Of a stretch of 20,892 bases of DNA, positions 1-6,959 are shown piece after piece. The stretch is taken from positions 1-20,892 of the forward strand of contig JAMBLK010000074.1 in NCBI GenBank assembly GCA_023336855.1, written 5' to 3'. Both the position numbers and the translations under genes were made by a program. Every line of letters begins with the position of its first letter. Positions within the stretch are counted from its first letter, which is position 1. The notes beneath the pieces are model-generated. The model did no database searches and was not told the DNA's origin. It saw nothing but the letters and a program-made list of their open reading frames with translations. Source of the stretch: Actinomycetes bacterium. Its GTDB lineage: Bacteria > Actinomycetota > Acidimicrobiia > Spongiisociales > UBA5794.

Positions 1-80
1 CTGATCTACTGATCTACTGATCTACTGATCTACTGATCTACTGATCTACTGATCTACTGATCTACTGATCTACTGATCTA
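1..80. repeat. 8-bp tandem repeat, ten perfect copies
   Basis: Ten uninterrupted identical copies of CTGATCTA fill the first 80 bases. Read in the direction of the neighbouring minus-strand exporter gene the unit is AGTAGATC. The array starts at the window edge, so its true length is unknown. It lies 12 bp beyond the exporter's stop codon. The unit is not a multiple of three and there are no spacers, so it is neither coding nor CRISPR. Each copy contains a GATC site. It may vary in copy number between strains. Confidence 0.97.
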
Positions 81-92
81 CGCGTGATCTTC

Positions 93-2795
93 TCAGAACG
101 AGTGCTCCACACGCGAAGCGTCGAGCGTTTCTTCTCCGCGCCGGCGATGCCACCGGTCCCACACCACCAGCATCGATGGCAAGACGAGGATGGCGGCAAG
201 CAGCGACAGCAGGATCGTGTATGCCGTGACGAAGCCGAACTGGCGGAACGGGATCGTGGTTGACGTCATCAGGATTCCGAATCCGAAGATCGTCGTCATC
301 GCCGACCCTGCCAAAGCACCGCCCGTGTGAGTCAGTGTCGATTGGACGGCGTCGTTCTCGTTGTCGCTTCGGATCCGGTCTTCTTCGTAGCGATGGGTCA
401 CGTGGATCATGTACGGGATTCCGATCCCGACCGCGAGTGCCGCGACGGTCGCGGTGATCGGGCCGAACGGGATGCCGACGGCCCACATGATCCCGAAGGA
501 CAACACGACTACCAGCACGACCGGCAGCGTCGTGATGACTCCGAGCATCGGCCGCCTGACCTCGAACCAGAAGTTCGCGATCAACAGGATCAACACGGCG
601 ACGAGCGTGTACATCAGCGACGAGACCTGGGAATCCTGCAGCGTTCCGATGATCACTTCTGAGATGATCTCATCGGAGGTCGCTACAGCGGTGAGGCCCG
701 CGTCACGCACGGGCATGAACGCATCGTTGAGGTCGTCCCGCAGGTCTCCCGCACCCGACTCGCCGGCCTGTGTCTGGATCGTGAACAGGGCGGATGAATA
801 CGATCCGCCATCGTCCACCCAGAGAACTCTCGCGGCCGCCTCAGGATCCGACGCGAAGAGGGCGGCGTAAAGCGCACTCACATCGGCCGATTCGGAGACG
901 CGAAGGCTGGTCGATGTCATCCCCGAGGCGCCGGCAACCTGTGCCACGACAGGGTCGAACCCCGGCGACTCGGGATTCGCCAACTGAAGCACAAGAGCAA
1001 TCGGAGACTCGGCGGCGGGGAATGAACCGAACTGAACCACATCATCGATCGCCGTCATGTTCGTCGTCGATTCGACCATGGCGTTATAGGCGTCGGGTGT
1101 GGCGACGTCTCCTTCGACGAGCACCTGGCTTTTTTCTCCGAAGCCACCTCCGTAGTCATCGATGAGGGCTCCCAGCGTCGCCCGGTATGGCGAGGTTGTG
1201 GGGACGAAGTCGATGAAGCTGAAACTGGCCTCGAGGCGACTCGTACCAAACACGCCGAAGGCTCCGAGAACGAGGGCGACGATCAACGTGGGGACCGCAG
1301 CGTGTTTCGCGAGCCAGGACGTCCGGCCCATGAGTCTGGGGAGGAACCTTGAATCCCCGCCCTTGAGGCTCACCCGATCAAGTGTGCCGCGTGCCTCACC
1401 TCTCCGATCCAGGAGAAGCCGAACGGCGGGCACGAACGTCAGCATGATGATGAACGATGCCGTGATACCGATCGCTGCAAGGACACCGAACTCGCGGAGC
1501 GCCGGGATGTCGTTGAGCACGTTCGTCAGGAAGCCGACGGCTGTGGTGATCGTGGCCAGCACGAGAGCGACTCCGACGGTGCGGATCCCGGTCGTGACGG
1601 CGTCTGCGACGGGTTCCTCCTCCGACACTTCCTCTCGATACCTCGATGTGATGTGGATCGAGTAGTCGACACCGAGGCCGATCAGGAGGATCGGAAGGAT
1701 CTGGCTCATCTGCCCGGCCACGCCGTAGATGAAGTATCCGAGACCGTTCATGATCGATATGGCGAATCCGATGCCGGCCATCGTCACGAGCGTGTCTGCG
1801 ACGGTGCGACGGAGCTTGCCTGCTGAGACCGACCACACGACGAATACGAGAACGAAGACGCCGAGAGCAGCCGGTAGGAGTATCGACGTTTCCCAGTCGG
1901 CGATGCCCGATGGGAAGAAGTCGGGATATCCCTTGGCAAGTCCGGGGAGGACCAGCATCGCTATCGCACCGAGCATCGCAGCGATGCCGACACCGGCGAT
2001 GATCTTGTTCCTCCGTTTGACCGGCAGGACCAGGAAGACCGTGGTGAGCACGAGCAGGATGATGAATCCGGCGCTCGCGAACAGTCGCCCGATCTCGGAC
2101 TGGAACTCGCTGGTTCCTGAGAAGATCACTTCGAACGCGAACGCCTCGGCCGTGAAGCCGTCGGGAAGTTCCGTTGCTGCGATCGCCTCGGCGGTGGCGG
2201 TCGACGCTTCGATGTAGTCAAGATCTTCGAAGTCACCCACCGTGAACGAGATCATCAGACCGCTCGGCGAGACCAACGTAGAGCGATCGGCAGCCGACGG
2301 AAGCATCCCGCCCACGAAGCCTTGCTGCTCCTCGGGCATCTGCCCGTACGCCAGTGCGTAGAGAGACTTGACGTCATCGTCGGTGACGGGGGCGGGCGCT
2401 CCAAACGCCACTGCCTGCTCGACGGGGCCGAGGTACGACACGATCGGTGGCTGATCCGGCGATGACGACAAGTGGGGCGCAACCGGGCCATTCTCGATCG
2501 TCGCGCGAACTGCTGCGACCGATGCGAGACCGTCGAGTGTGATGACGTCACCAGCATCCGAAGACACGATGATCTGCATGACGCTCTGATTCGTGTCTCC
2601 ACCGAACTGATCGCCGATCGCTTCGGCTGCAACCAACTCTGGAGCATCTGGAGCGAACCCATCGTTCGGGTCGTCTGACGGTTGGTACTTGCCGGCGAAA
2701 CTGCCGAGAGCGAGCGCCACGACTACGGTGACGATGATGACGGCCCACGGCGCACGGCGCACGAGCCATGCCAGGGCGTTGACGAAACTCTTCAC
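93..2795 (-). CDS. RND/MMPL family exporter (HAE3-like)
   Basis: This 900-residue inner-membrane protein has the two-fold RND layout: a membrane helix at about 15-33, a large outside loop to about 235, a helix block at about 239-460, then a second helix (500-518), loop and helix block (726-875). Such proteins use the proton gradient to move lipids or hydrophobic compounds. The first half carries the relay pair D377-Y378 in GLGVDYSIHITSRYREE. The matching place in the second half reads GIGIPYMIHVTHRYEED, with P794-Y795, so the second aspartate is missing. The start is GTG at 2793-2795, with an AGAAGGA ribosome site about 9 nt upstream. It follows thrS by 57 bp on the same strand and may be co-transcribed. 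The substrate cannot be told from the sequence. It resembles the archaeal/bacterial HAE3 or MMPL group more than tripartite drug pumps, as no membrane-fusion protein lies nearby. Confidence 0.9.
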   Translation of the reverse strand: MKSFVNALAWLVRRAPWAVIIVTVVVALALGSFAGKYQPSDDPNDGFAPDAPELVAAEAIGDQFGGDTNQSVMQIIVSSDAGDVITLDGLASVAAVRATIENGPVAPHLSSSPDQPPIVSYLGPVEQAVAFGAPAPVTDDDVKSLYALAYGQMPEEQQGFVGGMLPSAADRSTLVSPSGLMISFTVGDFEDLDYIEASTATAEAIAATELPDGFTAEAFAFEVIFSGTSEFQSEIGRLFASAGFIILLVLTTVFLVLPVKRRNKIIAGVGIAAMLGAIAMLVLPGLAKGYPDFFPSGIADWETSILLPAALGVFVLVFVVWSVSAGKLRRTVADTLVTMAGIGFAISIMNGLGYFIYGVAGQMSQILPILLIGLGVDYSIHITSRYREEVSEEEPVADAVTTGIRTVGVALVLATITTAVGFLTNVLNDIPALREFGVLAAIGITASFIIMLTFVPAVRLLLDRRGEARGTLDRVSLKGGDSRFLPRLMGRTSWLAKHAAVPTLIVALVLGAFGVFGTSRLEASFSFIDFVPTTSPYRATLGALIDDYGGGFGEKSQVLVEGDVATPDAYNAMVESTTNMTAIDDVVQFGSFPAAESPIALVLQLANPESPGFDPVVAQVAGASGMTSTSLRVSESADVSALYAALFASDPEAAARVLWVDDGGSYSSALFTIQTQAGESGAGDLRDDLNDAFMPVRDAGLTAVATSDEIISEVIIGTLQDSQVSSLMYTLVAVLILLIANFWFEVRRPMLGVITTLPVVLVVVLSFGIMWAVGIPFGPITATVAALAVGIGIPYMIHVTHRYEEDRIRSDNENDAVQSTLTHTGGALAGSAMTTIFGFGILMTSTTIPFRQFGFVTAYTILLSLLAAILVLPSMLVVWDRWHRRRGEETLDASRVEHSF

Positions 2796-2825
2796 AGTCT
2801 CAGGTCCTTCTGCTTTGCACCGACT

Positions 2826-2837
2826 GCCCGAACGGGC
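2826..2837 (-). other. Short inverted repeat between thrS and exporter
   Basis: GCCCG and CGGGC flank a 2-nt centre in the 57-bp gap between thrS and the exporter gene. No T-tract follows on the minus strand, so it is not a standard terminator. It could cause partial read-through or stabilise an RNA end. It is short enough to be chance in GC-rich DNA. Confidence 0.25.
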
Positions 2838-2852
2838 GCCGTGTCTTTGGTT

Positions 2853-4787
2853 CTACCGCGGCGGGGCGCTGCGTTCGGCCAGGTTGGTGACAACCTCGTC
2901 GAGGGGGATTCCCCGCTGCTCCGCATCATCCTCGCGGAGCCGCAGTCCTACTGTGCGATTATCTACATCGCGATCCCCAACGACGAGGACCGCAGGAACT
3001 TTCTGGGTGATCGCCCTTCGGATCTTCTCACCGACGGTCTCGCCGGCTGCATCGACGTCGACCCGGACGCCCGCATCCTTCAATTCAGCCGCGACCTCGA
3101 ACGCATAGTCCTGATGCCGATCCGCCACCGGAACGATCGTTGCTTGCACAGGAGCCAGCCAAGCCGGGAAAGCGCCCGCATAGTGTTCGACGAGCACGGC
3201 GACGAACCGCTCGATCGAACCGAGGAGGGCTCGGTGAATCATGACCGGTCGTTCACGCACGTTCTCCGACGATGTATACGTGAGACTGAAGTTCTCGGGC
3301 TGAGCGAAGTCGAGTTGAATGGTCGAGAGTTGCCACCGTCGGCCGATCGCGTCCTTGACGTGAATGTCGATCTTCGGCCCGTAGAACGATCCCTCTCCGT
3401 GAGCCACTTGGTACGGCAGTTCCGCCTTCTCGAGCGCCTTCGCCAGTGAGGCCTCCGCAACCTCCCAGAATTCGTCGGATCCGATCGACTTCTCTGGATC
3501 CCTGGTGGAGAGGTCGGCCTCGAACTCGTCGAAGCCGAAGTCCCGCAGGACCATCAAGACGAAATCGAGCAGGCTCTGGAGCTCGTTCGGCATCTGATCG
3601 AACGTGGTGAAAATGTGGCTGTCGTCCTGGGTGAAGCCACGGGCCCGGAGAAGCCCGTGGACGACTCCGGATCGCTCGTAGCGATACACGGTCCCCAACT
3701 CGAAGAGCCGGAGCGGCAGCTCCCGGTAGCTCCTGCTCCTGGACTTGTAGATGAGGATGTGGAACGGGCAGTTCATCGGCTTCACGTAGTACTGCTGGCC
3801 CCCGTCGAGTTCCATCGCCGGGTACATGCCCTCTGCGTAGAACTGCAGATGGCCGCTCGTCTCCCACAGGTCCGCCTTGGCAACGTGCGGGGATACCACG
3901 TACTCGTACCCGTTCGCGAGATGGGTTCTCCTGCTGTAGTCCTCGATCTCCTTGCGCAGCAGCCCACCCTTCGGGTGCCACACGGCGAGGCCGCTCCCGA
4001 GATCGGACGGGAACGAATACAGATCAAGCTCGGTGCCAAGCTTCCGGTGATCTCGTTTCGCAGCTTCCGCGAGTCGATTCAAATACTTGCGCAGCGCCTT
4101 TCGGTCTTCCCACGCAGTCCCGTAGATGCGCTGGAGTTGCGGCTTGTTCTCATCACCCCGCCAGTACGCACCGGCCGATCGCATCAGCTTCACGGCCTTG
4201 AGGCGGCCGGTCGACGGAATGTGTGGGCCCCGACACAGATCGACGAACGCGTCGTTGCGGTAGATCGAGACCCGGCTCTCTCCTGCTCCTTCGGCCTCAT
4301 CCACGCCGCGGATGATCTCCGACTTGAAGGGCTGGTCCGCGAACAATTCGAGAGCGTCGTCGATCGATAGCGATTCCCGGTCGAACGATTGGTCGATCTC
4401 GATGATCTCCTCCATCCGAGTCTCGATCCGATCGAGATCCTCAGGAGTGAAGGGACGGCCGATGTCAAAGTCGTAGTAGAACCCGTCGGTGATCGGAGGC
4501 CCGATAGCGAAGGTCGCACCGGGATAGAGATCGAGCACCGCCTGAGCCATCACGTGTGCAGCCGAGTGGCGCAAGACGTGCCGGCCTTCCTCTGTGTTCT
4601 CTGTGACGACGGACAGCGCACCATCGCGGTCGATCGGCCTGTTCAGATCGAGGGTCTCGCCGTCCACGGTGACCGCCACGGCCGCCCGTGCCAGACCTGC
4701 GCCGATCGACGCGGCGACGTCGAGGCCGGTCGCGCCGTCCTCGTAGGAACGAACGGTGCCGTCGGGAAGGGTGAGTTGGAAGGACAT
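2853..4787 (-). CDS. thrS: Threonyl-tRNA synthetase
   Basis: This cytoplasmic enzyme joins threonine to tRNA-Thr using ATP. The 644 residues match the usual bacterial length and domain order: TGS domain (about 1-62), editing domain (about 65-225), class II catalytic core (about 245-535) and anticodon-binding domain (about 545-640). The editing site shows H74-x3-H78 and C185-x3-H189. The zinc ligands of the active site are present as C340 (MNCPFH), H391 (DDSHIF) and H518 (MIHRA), matching E. coli C334/H385/H511. The ATG at 4785-4787 begins the TGS domain. Only a weak GAGAGA ribosome site precedes it. No T-box leader or tRNA-like operator is visible in the short upstream region, which is shared with a divergent kinase gene. 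Confidence 0.98.
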   Translation of the reverse strand: MSFQLTLPDGTVRSYEDGATGLDVAASIGAGLARAAVAVTVDGETLDLNRPIDRDGALSVVTENTEEGRHVLRHSAAHVMAQAVLDLYPGATFAIGPPITDGFYYDFDIGRPFTPEDLDRIETRMEEIIEIDQSFDRESLSIDDALELFADQPFKSEIIRGVDEAEGAGESRVSIYRNDAFVDLCRGPHIPSTGRLKAVKLMRSAGAYWRGDENKPQLQRIYGTAWEDRKALRKYLNRLAEAAKRDHRKLGTELDLYSFPSDLGSGLAVWHPKGGLLRKEIEDYSRRTHLANGYEYVVSPHVAKADLWETSGHLQFYAEGMYPAMELDGGQQYYVKPMNCPFHILIYKSRSRSYRELPLRLFELGTVYRYERSGVVHGLLRARGFTQDDSHIFTTFDQMPNELQSLLDFVLMVLRDFGFDEFEADLSTRDPEKSIGSDEFWEVAEASLAKALEKAELPYQVAHGEGSFYGPKIDIHVKDAIGRRWQLSTIQLDFAQPENFSLTYTSSENVRERPVMIHRALLGSIERFVAVLVEHYAGAFPAWLAPVQATIVPVADRHQDYAFEVAAELKDAGVRVDVDAAGETVGEKIRRAITQKVPAVLVVGDRDVDNRTVGLRLREDDAEQRGIPLDEVVTNLAERSAPPR

Positions 4788-4817
4788 ACTGATCTCTCGC
4801 TGATTTCGGGGCCGCTA

Positions 4818-4845
4818 AGGCTACATCCTTCCCAATCTGACACAA
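4818..4845 (-). promoter_or_regulatory. Candidate thrS promoter
   Basis: On the minus strand, TTGTGT (4840-4845) is followed after 16 nt by TAGCCT (4818-4823), a TAnnnT-type -10 box. Transcription would start near 4811, giving a leader of about 24 nt. The -35 match is weak, so this is a proposal from spacing and sequence only. Confidence 0.35.
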
Positions 4846-4856
4846 CGCGTGCGAGA

Positions 4857-4940
4857 ATGGTGCAGGACAAGAGGGAGGAACTATCGACGCTCACACACTT
4901 GCGGAGCGCATCGCAGATGGGGATCGTTTCCAGGATCTGA
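4857..4940 (+). other. Possible 27-codon leader ORF before the kinase
   Basis: ATG at 4857 opens a 27-codon frame ending in TGA at 4938-4940, in a different frame from the kinase. It covers the kinase's strong GGGAGGAA site and overlaps its first 58 bases. It could be a leader peptide, or the start of a gene joined to the kinase frame by a -1 shift. Chance is the default reading, since no ribosome site precedes the ATG. Confidence 0.2.
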
Positions 4941-5740
4941 CGCGCCCGACCGAATCCCTCGCCAAGAATCACCAATACCGAATCTGGCGAGATGGAGCAA
5001 GCGTCCTGCTCAAGGTGTACGGCACAGCGGCGCGCGAACGCCGCGAAACCCACGCGATCGAAGCACTCCAGGGACTCGACTGTATCCCGGCTCGCATCGA
5101 CGGAAGCGGAACCGAAGAACCACCGTGGGCCCTCTTCAAGGATCCGGGTCAGTGGAGCCTCGGATCACTCCCCGCCAGCACCGATGCCGCCAGAAGAGCC
5201 GGCGCCGTCCTGGCATCGGTCCACGGGCACGACCCGAAGGCATTGACGAACCTGACACGCGGGATCGATGGCGAGTGGATCAAGGTGGACTTCGCTTCCA
5301 CGATGCGGCGTATGGCCCGGTATCGGGGAAGGGTCGGGATCGATGCTGATCTCTACTCGGCAATGGTTGCCGTTCCGCCGCCGAATGGATCCGAATCTCG
5401 AGCTGCTCATACCGATCCCACGCCGGAACACTTCGTTCTCGATGAGTCCGGGGCCGTAACACTTGTCGACTGGGAGTGGGCGACGCTCGCATCACCGGAG
5501 TGGGATCTGTCCAAAGCATCGTGGCTCCTGCGTATTCGGGCCGGATCTGCGGCTGCGGATGCGTTCCAGGAGGGATACGAAGAGACGCTCGATCCGGTCG
5601 AGATGAGTCGATGGATCGTCTACCACGCCGCCATGTTGTTGATCTATGAGGCCGAGCAACGCATGTCCGATGCCGGCGCCGACTCCTACTCGGACACCGT
5701 CAACGAGATCCTGCGGGTCATCGAGACCGCGGCATCCTGA
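4883..5740 (+). CDS. APH-fold small-molecule kinase, probable ATC start
   Basis: The protein belongs to the aminoglycoside phosphotransferase/choline kinase fold, which moves phosphate from ATP to small hydroxyl compounds. The first ATG/GTG/TTG in frame is GTG at 5015, but the kinase-like sequence continues upstream: NHQYRIWRDGASVLLKVYG holds the ATP-binding lysine (K44 counted from 4883), followed by RERRETHAIEAL. The frame is open back to 4841. A very strong GGGAGGAA site at 4873-4880 sits just before ATC at 4883, giving 285 residues, close to family size. Catalytic parts are the loop HTDPTPEH (H176, D178) and DWEWA (D196). The metal-binding Asn of HxDxxxxN is His183. It is divergent from thrS. 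The substrate is unknown, and nothing nearby suggests drug resistance. The fold is clear; the start is inferred. Confidence 0.75.
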   Translation: MDAHTLAERIADGDRFQDLTRPTESLAKNHQYRIWRDGASVLLKVYGTAARERRETHAIEALQGLDCIPARIDGSGTEEPPWALFKDPGQWSLGSLPASTDAARRAGAVLASVHGHDPKALTNLTRGIDGEWIKVDFASTMRRMARYRGRVGIDADLYSAMVAVPPPNGSESRAAHTDPTPEHFVLDESGAVTLVDWEWATLASPEWDLSKASWLLRIRAGSAAADAFQEGYEETLDPVEMSRWIVYHAAMLLIYEAEQRMSDAGADSYSDTVNEILRVIETAAS

Positions 5741-5791
5741 CGGCCGATGGCATCCGTGCCGGAAATACCGGGAGATTTCGCGCTCTCGTCA

Positions 5792-5797
5792 TATGAT
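5792..5797 (+). promoter_or_regulatory. -10 box for the zinc-ribbon gene
   Basis: TATGAT closely matches the sigma-70 -10 hexamer and lies 29 nt upstream of the next ATG. Transcription would begin near 5804, leaving a leader of about 23 nt that includes AGGAG at 5816-5820. No good -35 box is visible. Confidence 0.4.
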
Positions 5798-5826
5798 CGA
5801 CTGGTCGTAGGAGCCAGGAGATACAG

Positions 5827-6039
5827 ATGTTGGAAATTACGATCGCGTCGGTGTTCATCGCTGTTGCTTTCGTTGCCGTCGGAACGTCGTCCCGACCGGT
5901 GATGTCGGCAAGCGTGACGGAGGTTCTGCCGGTCCTCGGAACGGAGGAGGCCCTGACCGACCTCCCGTGTCCGTGGTGCCTCGCGCAGACTCGTGAGGAA
6001 GACCCGAACTGCCCGTCGTGCGGGCAACCCTTCGGATAA
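5827..6039 (+). CDS. Small membrane-anchored zinc-ribbon protein
   Basis: This 70-residue protein has one N-terminal hydrophobic helix (about 3-20), a short linker, and a C-terminal four-cysteine zinc ribbon made of C48-x2-C51 and C62-x2-C65 (CPWC and CPSCG). No other domain is present. The ATG is supported by AGGAG at 5816-5820 with 6-nt spacing. The helix probably anchors the ribbon at the membrane; its orientation and partners cannot be told. Such ribbons usually bind protein or nucleic acid and are not catalytic. It ends 21 bp from the convergent mshD stop. It has its own -10 box, so it need not be in an operon with the upstream kinase (86-bp gap). I do not recognise a named family. Confidence 0.7.
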   Translation: MLEITIASVFIAVAFVAVGTSSRPVMSASVTEVLPVLGTEEALTDLPCPWCLAQTREEDPNCPSCGQPFG

Positions 6040-6051
6040 CAGGCGTCGAAG

Positions 6052-6069
6052 CCGTCCGTGTCAGGACGG
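6052..6069. terminator. Inverted repeat between convergent genes
   Basis: CCGTCC (6052-6057) and GGACGG (6064-6069) form a perfect 6-bp stem with a 6-nt loop. It lies between the zinc-ribbon stop and the end of mshD and includes the mshD stop codon. It could end transcription from both sides. No T-tract follows on either strand, so it is at best a non-canonical terminator. Confidence 0.35.
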
Positions 6070-6906
6070 AGCGAGTTCGCGTGTCCTGAAGTCTTCGGCG
6101 AGACCGAGTGACGCGTAGAACTGGACTGCAGGCTGGTTGGCTTCGTCGACCCACACGCTGACTGTGGTGACATCACGCCTCCGCAGCACGTCGAAGCCCG
6201 CACCGATCAGGATCCTGCCGATGCCGGAGTTCTGATCCACCGGATCCACGGCGATCACGAAGATCTCACCGGCTTGGTCCCCTTCTTGTTTGGTGATGCA
6301 GAATCCCGCGAGCCGCTCCCCCTCTCTCGCGACAAGGACACCCGCAGGATCGAACCACGGCTGGCCCGCGAGGGTCTCGAAGTCCGCCTCGGTCATCGCT
6401 CCCTGTTCGGGGTGACCGGAGAATGCCCGATTGTTGACGGCGACCATTGCCCCAACGTCCGCCGACTCCACCGTGCCGATCGCGATTCGGGAAGGCGGTC
6501 CGTTGGTCGTCTTTGGGATCGGTCCCGCCATCCTCAGCACTGCCCGGATCTCCCGGTAGCCGAGGCGTCCGGCTGCCTCGATCTGATCGGACCGGAACGC
6601 CCAGATCGTGTGCACAGCCGACCCCGGCAGCAGATCCGTTGCCGCACGAATCGATCTCTCCTCCATCTCAGGCCCACGACATTCGGGCGCTACCGCGATT
6701 TCGACGGCCCAGCGGCCGCTCGCCTCATGGAATGACGCAACTCCGACAACGCACGTAATCGACCCGAGAGCCCATACACCCGACCTCGATCGGTCGTCGC
6801 CGATCACCTCGAGCTTGTGCCCCGAGAACGGCGGATGCCCATCGGTCCGCGTCGCACTCTCCAACAGCCGGGCGATCGCCCGCTCGTCATACGGTACGGA
6901 ATGCAT
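6061..6906 (-). CDS. mshD: Mycothiol synthase (acetyltransferase)
   Basis: MshD performs the last step of mycothiol synthesis, acetylating Cys-GlcN-Ins with acetyl-CoA in the cytoplasm. The 281 residues form two GNAT domains, a degenerate one (about 1-128) and an active one (about 140-278), the layout of MshD. The second domain contains the family-typical stretch NNRAFSGHPEQGAMTEADF, then PWFDPAGVL, and an acetyl-CoA loop VDPVDQNSGIGRIL (about 220-233). The length is slightly short of the usual 300 or so. The ATG at 6906 is preceded by TATCGT with a 6-nt gap and no Shine-Dalgarno, which suggests a leaderless mRNA. It diverges from the patatin gene across 53 bp. Other GNAT pairs exist, but the HPEQG and PWFDPAG blocks favour MshD strongly. 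Confidence 0.88.
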   Translation of the reverse strand: MHSVPYDERAIARLLESATRTDGHPPFSGHKLEVIGDDRSRSGVWALGSITCVVGVASFHEASGRWAVEIAVAPECRGPEMEERSIRAATDLLPGSAVHTIWAFRSDQIEAAGRLGYREIRAVLRMAGPIPKTTNGPPSRIAIGTVESADVGAMVAVNNRAFSGHPEQGAMTEADFETLAGQPWFDPAGVLVAREGERLAGFCITKQEGDQAGEIFVIAVDPVDQNSGIGRILIGAGFDVLRRRDVTTVSVWVDEANQPAVQFYASLGLAEDFRTRELAPS

Positions 6907-6912
6907 GCCGTC

Positions 6913-6918
6913 ACGATA
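6913..6918 (-). promoter_or_regulatory. Leaderless -10 box of mshD
   Basis: On the minus strand TATCGT ends 6 nt before the mshD ATG, which places the transcription start on the A of the start codon. No ribosome site lies between. It mirrors the -10 box of the divergent patatin gene. Confidence 0.6.
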
Positions 6919-6947
6919 CGGTCGATGGAATCGCTCATCGAGCGTCG

Positions 6948-6953
6948 TATCCT
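6948..6953 (+). promoter_or_regulatory. Leaderless -10 box of the patatin gene
   Basis: TATCCT ends 6 nt before ATG at 6960, with no Shine-Dalgarno between. This predicts transcription starting at the start codon. No convincing -35 box is seen. Confidence 0.6.
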
Positions 6954-6959
6954 GTACCC

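Noticed and set aside
1..80. Possible CRISPR array
   Set aside because: The 8-bp units are directly head to tail with no spacers, and there is no cas gene in the window.
4788..4882. T-box riboswitch upstream of thrS
   Set aside because: The thrS leader would be about 24 nt, too short for a T-box, and no T-box consensus or terminator is visible.
4883..5740. Aminoglycoside resistance gene
   Set aside because: Only the general APH fold is seen. The catalytic loop is altered, and there is no mobile or resistance context, so a resistance claim is not supported.
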